The position numbers were made by a program, and so were the translations under genes. From contig CAZJRB010000106.1 in assembly GCA_964547995.1 (NCBI GenBank), forward strand, positions 1-27,210: DNA of 27,210 nucleotides. Reading direction: 5' to 3'. A model generated the notes under the pieces. That model was not told the DNA's origin. It saw only the letters and a list, made by a program, of their open reading frames with translations, and did not search any database. Positions 15,489-25,048 of the stretch are shown one piece after another; position 1 is the stretch's first letter, and every line of letters begins with the position of its first letter. The DNA is from CAZJRB01 sp964547995. GTDB taxonomy: Bacteria; Planctomycetota; Planctomycetia; Pirellulales; Thermoguttaceae.

Positions 15489-16532
15489 TCACCACGCATA
15501 GGCCTCCGGCGCCGGGCCCCCGGGACCGGGCCATATCTGATCGAGCCGGGCCAATATCTCGTCCGGAAGCTCGATATCGAGTGCCCGGAACGATCCGGTG
15601 AGTTGTGCCATCGTCCGCGGGCCGAGGATGGGGGCCGTCACCACTGGATTGGTCAGCAGCCACGCCAGGGCGACGTCCGCGGGTTTTTCGCCGAATTCCC
15701 GGCAGAAGGTTTCATAGGTCTCCAACTGGCGGTGGTACCTCTCGATCTCACCGGGCTCGATACTTGCCCGCCGCCCTTCGGTCTCCTTTTCGAGCGCCCC
15801 GGCGAGCAATCCCCCGGCCAGCGGGCTCCATGGAAGAATTCCGAGGCCGAGTGCCTCGCACGCCGGATTGATCTCCAGCTCGTTCATGCGGACCGACAGA
15901 TTGTACCGGCTTTGCTCGCTCACGAGCCCCATGCTGTCTCGCGCCGCTGCCAGCGTATTACCCCGGGCGATTTCCCACGCCGGAAAATTGCTGCTGCCGA
16001 CGTACGTAATCTTCCCGGCGGCGATCAACTGGTCCATCACTTGCCAGAGCTCGTCCCAGCCGGCCCCGTGGTCGACGTTGTGAAGGTCGCGCCAATAATC
16101 CCTGGCGGGCGTGTTGGTCTGCTCGAAGTCGGTCGGGATCCCGCGGTCGACATGGTGCATCTGGTACAGGTCGATATGGTCGGTCTGCATCCGCCGGAGG
16201 CTCTCGTCGCACGCCCGGCGAATCGTCACCGCCGAGAGCCCCTGGTCGTGTACGCGGTTGCCCATCTGGCAGAAGACCTTGGTGGCGAGGATGATGCTCT
16301 CGCGGCGGCCGCCGCCCTGGGCCAGCCAACGGCCGATGAGCGATTCGGTCAGCCCCCCGCCGGCCGGCTTGCCGTAGAAATTGGCCGTGTCAATGAAGTT
16401 GATTCCCAGTTCCAGCGCCTTGTCCATAATAGCAAAGCTCGTCTGCTCGCCGGTCGCACTGGCGAAATTCATGGTTCCCAGGCAGAGCCGGCTGACGGTC
16501 AGGCCGCTGCGGCCGAGTTTCGTGTATTGCAT
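15489..16532 (-). CDS. aldo/keto reductase
   Basis: A 347-residue member of the NADPH-dependent aldo/keto reductase superfamily, at the upper end of family length. AAGGAA lies eight bases before the ATG. The catalytic tetrad is visible as Asp48 and Tyr53 (INFIDTANFYG), Lys85 (IILATKV) and a His at 126 or 127 (DLYQMHHVD). Also present are the N-terminal LGRSGLTVSRLCLGTMNF and the late NPVVTAPILGPRTMAQL, which binds the NADP phosphate. The long form with an SRY/NLS segment (SEQSRYNLSVR) resembles YajO/Tas-like enzymes; the substrate is unknown. Cytoplasmic, apparently monocistronic, with stop 14 bases beyond element A. Confidence 0.9.
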   Translation of the reverse strand: MQYTKLGRSGLTVSRLCLGTMNFASATGEQTSFAIMDKALELGINFIDTANFYGKPAGGGLTESLIGRWLAQGGGRRESIILATKVFCQMGNRVHDQGLSAVTIRRACDESLRRMQTDHIDLYQMHHVDRGIPTDFEQTNTPARDYWRDLHNVDHGAGWDELWQVMDQLIAAGKITYVGSSNFPAWEIARGNTLAAARDSMGLVSEQSRYNLSVRMNELEINPACEALGLGILPWSPLAGGLLAGALEKETEGRRASIEPGEIERYHRQLETYETFCREFGEKPADVALAWLLTNPVVTAPILGPRTMAQLTGSFRALDIELPDEILARLDQIWPGPGGPAPEAYAW

Positions 16533-16610
16533 GATGGGGGTTCCTTGGGGATTCCTTGGATTGGGCGTTCCGGGCCGCTAGCTTAGCACGAATCAGACCC
16601 GCACAACAGT

Positions 16611-16623
16611 GGTCGCGGCTTTG
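16611..16623. repeat. small remnant of an element A arm
   Basis: GGTCGCGGCTTTG repeats the core of the element A arm with no partner arm or outer ends. It is probably a decayed copy between the divergent aldo/keto reductase and sialidase genes. Confidence 0.35.
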
Positions 16624-16640
16624 CAGGAGCATGGAAACTC

Positions 16641-16668
16641 TTGACGCGCCGGACGTGGAGGGTACGAT
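16641..16668 (+). promoter_or_regulatory. candidate promoter of the sialidase gene
   Basis: TTGACG (16641-16646; five of six), a 16-base spacer and TACGAT (16663-16668; four of six) lie 64 bases before the ATG at 16732. Confidence 0.4.
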
Positions 16669-16731
16669 GGGGTTGGCAACCAGCACCCCGCCTGGGTGGT
16701 GCATCCGAAAAGTCTTCTCGGGAGAAGGTCC

Positions 16732-17826
16732 ATGATTACGCGAGCAACTGCCAGCCTTGCTGCGATCTCTGCAATGTTTCTCATCAACGTCCCTGCCGCC
16801 GCGGAAGCCGAAAAGGACGTCGAAATGACCGACGTCTACGCCAGCGGTGCCGAGGGCTACCATACCTACCGCATCCCCGGCATCGTGTTGACGAAGAAGA
16901 ACACGCTCCTGGCCTTCTGCGAGGGGCGCAAGACCGGTCGCGGCGACCACGGCGACCTCGATCTGATGCTCCGCCGGAGCACCGACGGCGGAAAGACCTG
17001 GGGGCCGATGCAGTTGGTTTACGAGGAAGGCGGAACGGCCAAAATCACCATCGGCAACCCCTGCCCCGTCGTCGATCAGAAGACCGGCACCATCTGGCTG
17101 CCCTTCTGCCGTAACAACGATCGCGTCTTCGTGACCCGTAGCGACGACGACGGCAAGACCTGGGCCGCGCCGGTCGAGATCACCAAGGACGTCAAGAGGC
17201 CCGAATGGGGATGGTACGCCACCGGCCCGGGCCACGGCATCCAGCTCTCCGGCGGCCGGCTCGTGATCCCCTGCGATTGCGGTTATAGCAAAGGATGGGG
17301 GGATTGGAAGAACAAAGGCCACTCGTTCGTCTTCTTCAGCGACGATCACGGAAAGACATGGAAACTCGGCGGCGCGACCGACCGCGGTATGAACGAGTGC
17401 GAGTGTGTCGAGCTGGCCGACGGGTCGCTGTTGTTGAGCATGAGGAACTACTTCGGCAAGAACCAGCGGGCGTTCGCCGTAAGCGAGGACCGCGGCGCGA
17501 GCTGGTCCAAACCCGAACACCATGAGCAGGTCTACTGCCCGACCTGCCAATCCAGCATCCAACGCTACAGCATCAAGCCCAAGAACATCATCCTCTACTC
17601 CGGCCCCGGCGGCTCGGGGCGCAACAACTTGACGGTGCGGGCAAGCTACGACGAGGGCAAGACATGGCCGGTCGCCAAACGGGTCTACCGGGGCGGCTCC
17701 GCCTATTCCGACCTGGTCATCCTGCCCGACGGCGCCATCGGGTGCCTCTTCGAGCGCGACGGCTACAAGAAGATCACATTCGCGAGATTCACTCTCGATT
17801 GGCTGTGCGATTCCGGCAAGAAGTAG
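16732..17826 (+). CDS. secreted exo-alpha-sialidase (GH33-like)
   Basis: A 364-residue protein from the ATG at 16732, preceded by GAGAAGG. An upstream GTG (16696) adds 12 residues before the signal and is rejected. The signal peptide (TASLAAISAMFLINVPAAAEA) directs export. The six-bladed propeller is shown by the YRIPGIV motif, the canonical HGDLDLMLRRSTDGGKTW segment, and five Asp boxes (S-x-D-x-G-x-x-W): STDGGKTW, SDDDGKTW, SDDHGKTW, SEDRGASW and YDEGKTW. These enzymes free terminal sialic acid from glycans. Some planctomycete relatives annotated as sialidases may act on other sugars, so the substrate is inferred. It is a single gene, with nifJ following after 335 bases. Confidence 0.85.
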   Translation: MITRATASLAAISAMFLINVPAAAEAEKDVEMTDVYASGAEGYHTYRIPGIVLTKKNTLLAFCEGRKTGRGDHGDLDLMLRRSTDGGKTWGPMQLVYEEGGTAKITIGNPCPVVDQKTGTIWLPFCRNNDRVFVTRSDDDGKTWAAPVEITKDVKRPEWGWYATGPGHGIQLSGGRLVIPCDCGYSKGWGDWKNKGHSFVFFSDDHGKTWKLGGATDRGMNECECVELADGSLLLSMRNYFGKNQRAFAVSEDRGASWSKPEHHEQVYCPTCQSSIQRYSIKPKNIILYSGPGGSGRNNLTVRASYDEGKTWPVAKRVYRGGSAYSDLVILPDGAIGCLFERDGYKKITFARFTLDWLCDSGKK

Positions 17827-17977
17827 TTCCCGGGGCCGGTGAGAGGCGTGGATGGACGGGATGAATCGAGCGATTACCCGCTTTCTCGCCCCATTGTCCC
17901 CCCCGGTAGGCGTCCTTGTGAGCGGCCCGGCAAACAGATAACTTGAATAGTTTCCCGTTAGGTTTTGTCGGAAAACC

Positions 17978-18062
17978 CGTACGATGGCCCTCCGAGGCCG
18001 TCGATTAAGGTTCGATTTCGCGTGAAAACCGGGGCTCGACGGCCTCGGAGGGCCATCGTACG
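17978..18062. repeat. palindromic element B, copy 2
   Basis: A 27-base arm at 17978-18004 (CGTACGATGGCCCTCCGAGG onward) faces its exact-looking complement at 18036-18062, with a 31-base centre. Outside the arms, GGTTTTGTCGGAAAA (about 17961-17975) is imperfectly inverted near 18078-18093, so the whole element may span about 17960-18094. It lies about 100 bases before nifJ. Copy 1 is upstream of the porin gene. Confidence 0.75.
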
Positions 18063-18161
18063 AGAGCCGCAAACGACTTTTCAGACAAAGCCCGGGCGGA
18101 ACCTGTCCCCGATTCCTGAAACACACGCAACCTTCGTTTTCATTCAGTGAGGAGAACACCC

Positions 18162-21731
<3,570 letters not shown>

Positions 21732-21791
21732 AACGGCCCAAGAAAAGTAGCAGGCACACTCCGAGGTTGTGAAAGAATCAGTGTGGTACGG

Positions 21792-21822
21792 CACTCCGTG
21801 CCGTGATTCACGACACGGAGTG
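21792..21822. repeat. 14-bp hairpin after nifJ
   Basis: CACTCCGTGCCGTG (21792-21805) faces CACGACACGGAGTG (21809-21822) across three bases, with one G/U-type mismatch. It starts 61 bases after the nifJ stop and lacks a T-tract, so it may stabilise the nifJ mRNA end rather than end transcription. It resembles the other palindromic repeats here. Confidence 0.6.
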
Positions 21823-21856
21823 TCGTTCCTATATGCCGTCCGCAAAGAGCAAAGGA

Positions 21857-21926
21857 GGGGGCACCTGCCCCCGGCACATAACACGGTACATAACAAAACG
21901 AGCCGAGTCCGGAGGCGGGTGCCCCC
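21857..21926. repeat. nested GGGGGCACC palindrome before the second apbE
   Basis: GGGGGCA-CC-TGCCCCC (21857-21872) is a perfect hairpin, and its left part is inverted again as GGGTGCCCCC at 21917-21926, five bases before the apbE ATG. The element therefore abuts the ribosome-binding region of the next gene and could affect its translation. Confidence 0.55.
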
Positions 21927-21930
21927 AAGG

Positions 21931-23331
21931 ATGATGCGTAAGACAGTGGCTTCATCTCCGATCTCTTGGCCTGCCGCCGTTCTCTTTACGGCGGTCGTCA
22001 TCCTCGCCGCCGGGTGCTCTCCCCGCGTGCGGCCCGTGCTGACATTCTCCGGCGAAACCATGGGCACCGTCTACACGGTCAAGGTGGTCGAACCGCCCGA
22101 ATCGTTCGATCCGGTTTCCGTCGAGCGAGAGATCGAGCAGGTGCTAAACGAGATCAACGTCCTGATGTCGACTTATCAGTCCGACTCGGAACTATCACGC
22201 TTCAACCGCTCTGACAGCAAGCAGTGGTTCACGATTTCACCGCAGACTGCCGAGGTTATTGACGAAGCGGTCCGCATAGGGCAACTCACCGACGGCGCCT
22301 TCGACGTCACCATCGGGCCGCTGGTCGATCTGTGGAACTTCGGACCGGAGAAAGCCGCGGAAGACGCCGTTCCGACGGACGAGGAAATCGACCGCGCAAA
22401 GGATCGCGCCGGGCTCGACAAGATCGAAGTGCGGCTTGCGCCCCCGGCCGTGAGGAAAAAACGGGCGGATCTCCAGGTCGACCTCTCCGGCATCGCCAAG
22501 GGGTTTGCCGTCGATCGACTCGCCGAGCGCCTCGACGCCGCCGGCGCCGAGAATTACATGGTCGAGGTCGGCGGCGAGGTCCGGGCAAGGGGGCACAACC
22601 GGCACGGCAAGCCCTGGCAAATCGCCGTCGAGTCGCCCGTCGCCGATACACGGACGGTCCGGCGGGTCGTACCGCTGGAGAATATCGCGATGGCCACCTC
22701 CGGCGACTACCGCAATTACTTCGAGAAGGGCGGAGTCCGCTACTGCCACATTATCGACCCGAGGACCGGAAAACCGGTTTCGCACCGGCTGGCGTCCGTC
22801 ACGGTGCTCGCCCCCGAGTGTGCGCAGGCCGATGCCCTGGCGACCGCGCTGATGGTCCTGGGGCCGGAGGCCGGCTACGACCTGGCCCTGCGGGAAGGAC
22901 TGTCCTGCCTGTTTATCATCAAGGAAAGCGCCGGTTTCGTCGAGAAGACTACCCCGGGCTTCGACGACCTGCTACAATACAATAAGGGGTGTCCGAGCGG
23001 AGAGTATTATGGAAGTCTTTATAGCGGCCGTCGTCATTTTCGCCCTCGCCTTCCTCAGCATGTCGATCGGCATGTTGTTGGGAGGACGTTGCCCGACGTG
23101 TTCCTGCAAGGCCGCCAAACGCATCATGGGCCCGAGTTGCGGCGCCGATTGTGCCGGCCTGGTCGACGGCGGCAGCCCTGCCCGGCCCGAACCACCGCCC
23201 AATTTCGTCAACATCAACGACCTGACCGTTCCCCGCAAGACGTAGGGAACGTTTCGGGTGCCGTCAGGCGCGACCACCGGTCGCGGCTTTATGACGCTAT
23301 TCAGAACCCCGCTTTCGCCAGTGCCGCTTGA
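21931..23331 (+). CDS. apbE: lipoprotein ApbE-family FAD:protein FMN transferase with odd 3' extension
   Basis: Starts at tandem ATGs (21931/21934). The signal ends ILAAGC, a clear lipobox. ApbE motifs are FSGETMGTVYTVKVV, YQSDSELSRFN, DGAFDVTIGPLVDLWNFGP, VDLSGIAKGFAVDRL, MVEVGGEVRARG, ATSGDYRNYFE, CHIIDPRTGKP and a final ALATALMVLGPE. It transfers FMN to exported redox subunits such as NqrB/NqrC or RnfD/RnfG. Family similarity ends near residue 350 (TTPGFDDLLQ, about 22980). The frame then stays open about 115 more codons, giving Arg-rich sequence that overlaps all of the NqrM-like gene in another frame. A one-base shift near 22980 would give a TAA at once, so the true end may be about 22985 (sequence error, mutation, or genuine long extension). 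It is about 200 bases downstream of nifJ. Confidence 0.8.
   Translation: MMRKTVASSPISWPAAVLFTAVVILAAGCSPRVRPVLTFSGETMGTVYTVKVVEPPESFDPVSVEREIEQVLNEINVLMSTYQSDSELSRFNRSDSKQWFTISPQTAEVIDEAVRIGQLTDGAFDVTIGPLVDLWNFGPEKAAEDAVPTDEEIDRAKDRAGLDKIEVRLAPPAVRKKRADLQVDLSGIAKGFAVDRLAERLDAAGAENYMVEVGGEVRARGHNRHGKPWQIAVESPVADTRTVRRVVPLENIAMATSGDYRNYFEKGGVRYCHIIDPRTGKPVSHRLASVTVLAPECAQADALATALMVLGPEAGYDLALREGLSCLFIIKESAGFVEKTTPGFDDLLQYNKGCPSGEYYGSLYSGRRHFRPRLPQHVDRHVVGRTLPDVFLQGRQTHHGPELRRRLCRPGRRRQPCPARTTAQFRQHQRPDRSPQDVGNVSGAVRRDHRSRLYDAIQNPAFASAA
23009..23245 (+). CDS. NqrM-like (DUF539-type) small cysteine-rich membrane protein
   Basis: A 78-residue protein from an ATG at 23009 with GGAGAG about seven bases upstream. 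It has one N-terminal membrane helix (FIAAVVIFALAFLSMSIGMLLGG), then cysteines at 28, 31, 33, 44 and 48 (RCPTCSCKAAKR, GPSCGADCAG) and a Pro-rich tail. The layout matches NqrM: one helix with a small-residue/Met end, then several conserved cysteines. NqrM is needed to mature the Na+-translocating NADH:quinone oxidoreductase, probably by delivering iron, and is often encoded next to apbE in nqr operons. Here it also follows apbE. The spacing of cysteines differs from the Vibrio protein as I recall it, so the call rests on architecture and context. It lies wholly within the overlapping apbE frame. Confidence 0.6.
   Translation: MEVFIAAVVIFALAFLSMSIGMLLGGRCPTCSCKAAKRIMGPSCGADCAGLVDGGSPARPEPPPNFVNINDLTVPRKT
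23267..23293. repeat. single arm of element A
   Basis: GGCGCGACC at 23267, then ACC-GGTCGCGGCTTTATG, is one arm of element A, with its own small hairpin (GCGACC facing GGTCGC). No second arm or outer end is present. It fills the short gap between the convergent stops of the NqrM-like gene and mobA. Confidence 0.65.
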
Positions 23332-23903
23332 TAATCGTCCGGGCTGTTCACGTTGGTGAGACTCTGCAAACCGGGATCGACGTCGGCCAGTTCATCGGCC
23401 GTGACCCGCCGCGTGGCAACCTGGTCGAAGAGCAACCGCGGGCGGCGGCGACCGGCGGCCAACAGCGACTCGGCTTTCGGGGCAACGGTGGTCCGGTAGA
23501 CCGTCGCCAGCGGCTCGTCGTACCCATCGACGTGCGGCACGGCAATGTCGTATCCGCCGGAAAGCTCGATCATGCGGCGGACGAACTCGGGCCGAAGCAG
23601 CGGTACGTCGCAGCCGGTCACAAAAGCCCCTTCGGCCCGGTCGCCGATCGCCCGTAGCCCCACGACTAAACCTTCGAGCGGTCCGCAATCTTCGTGGCGG
23701 TCGCGGGCCGGGACGACCTCCGGCGGCAACGGCGGGAGTTCCTGGCCCGCGGCGGCGACCACGACAACCGGCTCGACTGCCTCGCCCAGAAGCCGCACGA
23801 CGCGGGCGAGCATCGATTCCGGGCCGAACGGCAAGGCGGCCTTGGGCCGCCCCATCCGCCGGCTCCCGCCGCCACAGAGAATGATCCCGCCGAAGTCGGA
23901 CAT
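23301..23903 (-). CDS. mobA: molybdenum cofactor guanylyltransferase
   Basis: A 200-residue protein starting at the ATG at 23901-23903. The longer frame reads through repeat-derived sequence and is rejected, although no clear ribosome site precedes the chosen start. The nucleotidyltransferase signature is GGIILCGGGSRRMGRPKAALPFG (split: LCGGGSRRMG at about 9-18, Lys21), with EDCGPLEGLVVGLRAI and the metal-binding Asp in VTGCDVPLL. MobA attaches GMP to molybdopterin to make the bis-MGD cofactor of DMSO-reductase-type enzymes. No other moco gene is nearby. Length is typical. A MobA-like or MocA-like (cytidylyl) role cannot be fully excluded, but the G-rich motif favours MobA. Cytoplasmic. Confidence 0.85.
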   Translation of the reverse strand: MSDFGGIILCGGGSRRMGRPKAALPFGPESMLARVVRLLGEAVEPVVVVAAAGQELPPLPPEVVPARDRHEDCGPLEGLVVGLRAIGDRAEGAFVTGCDVPLLRPEFVRRMIELSGGYDIAVPHVDGYDEPLATVYRTTVAPKAESLLAAGRRRPRLLFDQVATRRVTADELADVDPGLQSLTNVNSPDDYQAALAKAGF

Positions 23904-23910
23904 GGGAAGT

Positions 23911-23938
23911 AGTGGATGGTGGATAGTGGATGGTGGAT
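23911..23938. repeat. 14-bp tandem repeat before mobA
   Basis: AGTGGATGGTGGAT is present twice without mismatch (23911-23924 and 23925-23938), seven bases upstream of the mobA ATG, where a ribosome site would be expected. It could influence initiation if copy number varies. Confidence 0.75.
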
Positions 23939-24080
23939 AGCGGGTGGGCGCAAAAGCCCCGGCACTGCGTGCCGGGGTTCTCAGCAAACCCCAACGCACA
24001 AAGTCCGGTGGCGGCATCGCTTTGAGCAGGTTACAATATCCGAGGCACGCAATCAAGGGTCCCGCGATCGAGTGGTCGAG

Positions 24081-24698
24081 ATGCCGGCAGAACAGCACGA
24101 CGAAGCGGTTTCACTGAGCGAGTTGAAACGCAAAATCCGCGCCCGGGCCGAGACGAACCGGCACAAGCAGCAGAACAAGGGACAACTCAGTCGCACGATC
24201 TGCGAACGTCTGGCCGGCCTGCCGAAATATGCCGCCGCGGAAACGCTCTTGATCTACGTCGATATCCCGCCCGAGGTCCAGACCCGGCACTTCTTCCCGA
24301 ACATCCGGTCACAGAACAAGCGACTGGTGGTCCCGTACTGCTGCGGCGACGAGCTGAAGCTGTTTTGGCTCGACAACATCGAGGAGCTGACGCCCCGGGC
24401 TTTCGGGATCTTGGAGCCCCGCGACGCGCTGCGGGATTGCGCCAGCCGAACCGTTGACGCGGCCGAACTCGACCTGGTCGCCGTGCCGGGCGTGGCTTTC
24501 GACCGCTCGGGCGGACGCATAGGGCACGGCCGCGGCTACTTCGACCGCCTGCTGGGCCGCGTCCGCTCCGATACCCATCTTGTGGGACTGGCGTTCGAGT
24601 GCCAGCTCTTCCCGAACGTTCCCATGGGCGAGCACGACGTCTACTTGGACAAGGTAATCACCGAGCAGGCGGTCTACGAGCGGGCGAAATCCGGCTAA
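24081..24698 (+). CDS. 5-formyltetrahydrofolate cyclo-ligase
   Basis: A 205-residue protein of the MTHFS/YgfA family, which converts 5-formyl-THF to 5,10-methenyl-THF using ATP. The ATG at 24081 is chosen because family similarity begins soon after (LSELKRKIRARAETNRHKQQNK); a GTG at 24072 is possible and ribosome sites are weak. Diagnostic segments are LLIYVDIPPEVQT, RLVVPYCCGDELKLFWL, FGILEPRDA, DLVAVPGVAFDRSGGRIGHGRGYFDRLL (the G-x-G-x-G-Y-x-D ATP-site motif near the end) and VGLAFECQLF. Its TAA stop lies exactly at the left border of element A copy 2: the stop belongs to the CTAA that flanks the element, so the original C-terminus may have been a little longer. It is divergent from mobA. 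Confidence 0.9.
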   Translation: MPAEQHDEAVSLSELKRKIRARAETNRHKQQNKGQLSRTICERLAGLPKYAAAETLLIYVDIPPEVQTRHFFPNIRSQNKRLVVPYCCGDELKLFWLDNIEELTPRAFGILEPRDALRDCASRTVDAAELDLVAVPGVAFDRSGGRIGHGRGYFDRLLGRVRSDTHLVGLAFECQLFPNVPMGEHDVYLDKVITEQAVYERAKSG

Positions 24699-24865
24699 GG
24701 AATTGCTCAAGAATAAGCTCGGCATTTCGGCCATAAAGCCGCGACCGGTGGTCGCGCCAAGCGCTGCCAGAAAAGACCGCGGCCCGGGTTCGGCGCGACC
24801 AACGGTCGCGGCTTTATGGCAGGCGATGTCCGGAATTACCGAAGCGATTCTTGAGCAATCCCTAA
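24695..24865. repeat. MITE-like inverted-repeat element A, copy 2 (CTAA flanks)
   Basis: The terminal inverted repeats are longer and better kept than in copy 1 (GGAATTGCTCAAGAATAAGC from 24699; inverted partner ending about 24862). Inside lie the same two facing arms (CATAAAGCCGCGACC from about 24732, complement ending about 24817). CTAA stands at both borders (24695-24698 and 24862-24865). Length between flanks is about 163 bases, close to copy 1. The left CTAA contains the stop codon of the folate gene. Confidence 0.8.
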
Positions 24866-25047
24866 GCAGTAGTTTCTAGGATTTTGTGAGGCTGATTTGG
24901 CACGTGTATGCAGCGTTTTGGGGGTGCTAGCACAGGTTTTTCGAAGTCTGGTCGACGCTCCCTGAAATGCGAAAACCGGTGCTAGCATCGCGAAACCCGG
25001 TAGATTTGCTGTTCGGCGTTTCAAAAGTCCTAGAAAGTACTGCCTAA
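24862..25047. repeat. second type of MITE-like element (F), abutting element A
   Basis: Terminal inverted repeats of about 21 bases (GCAGTAGTTTCTAGGA from 24866; partner read inward from 25043 as GCAGTACTTTCTAGGA). A second inner pair is TGCTAGCACAGGTTTTTCGA (about 24927) facing CGAAAACCGGTGCTAGCA (about 24970). CTAA flanks both sides (24862-24865, shared with element A, and 25044-25047). The 178-base body has no ORF and ends just after the amidohydrolase stop. Confidence 0.75.
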
Positions 25048-25048
25048 G

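Noticed and set aside
16390..18159. 589-codon open frame on the minus strand opposite the sialidase
   Set aside because: Antisense to a gene with signal peptide and five Asp boxes; its C-terminal part only overlaps the aldo/keto reductase gene in another frame.
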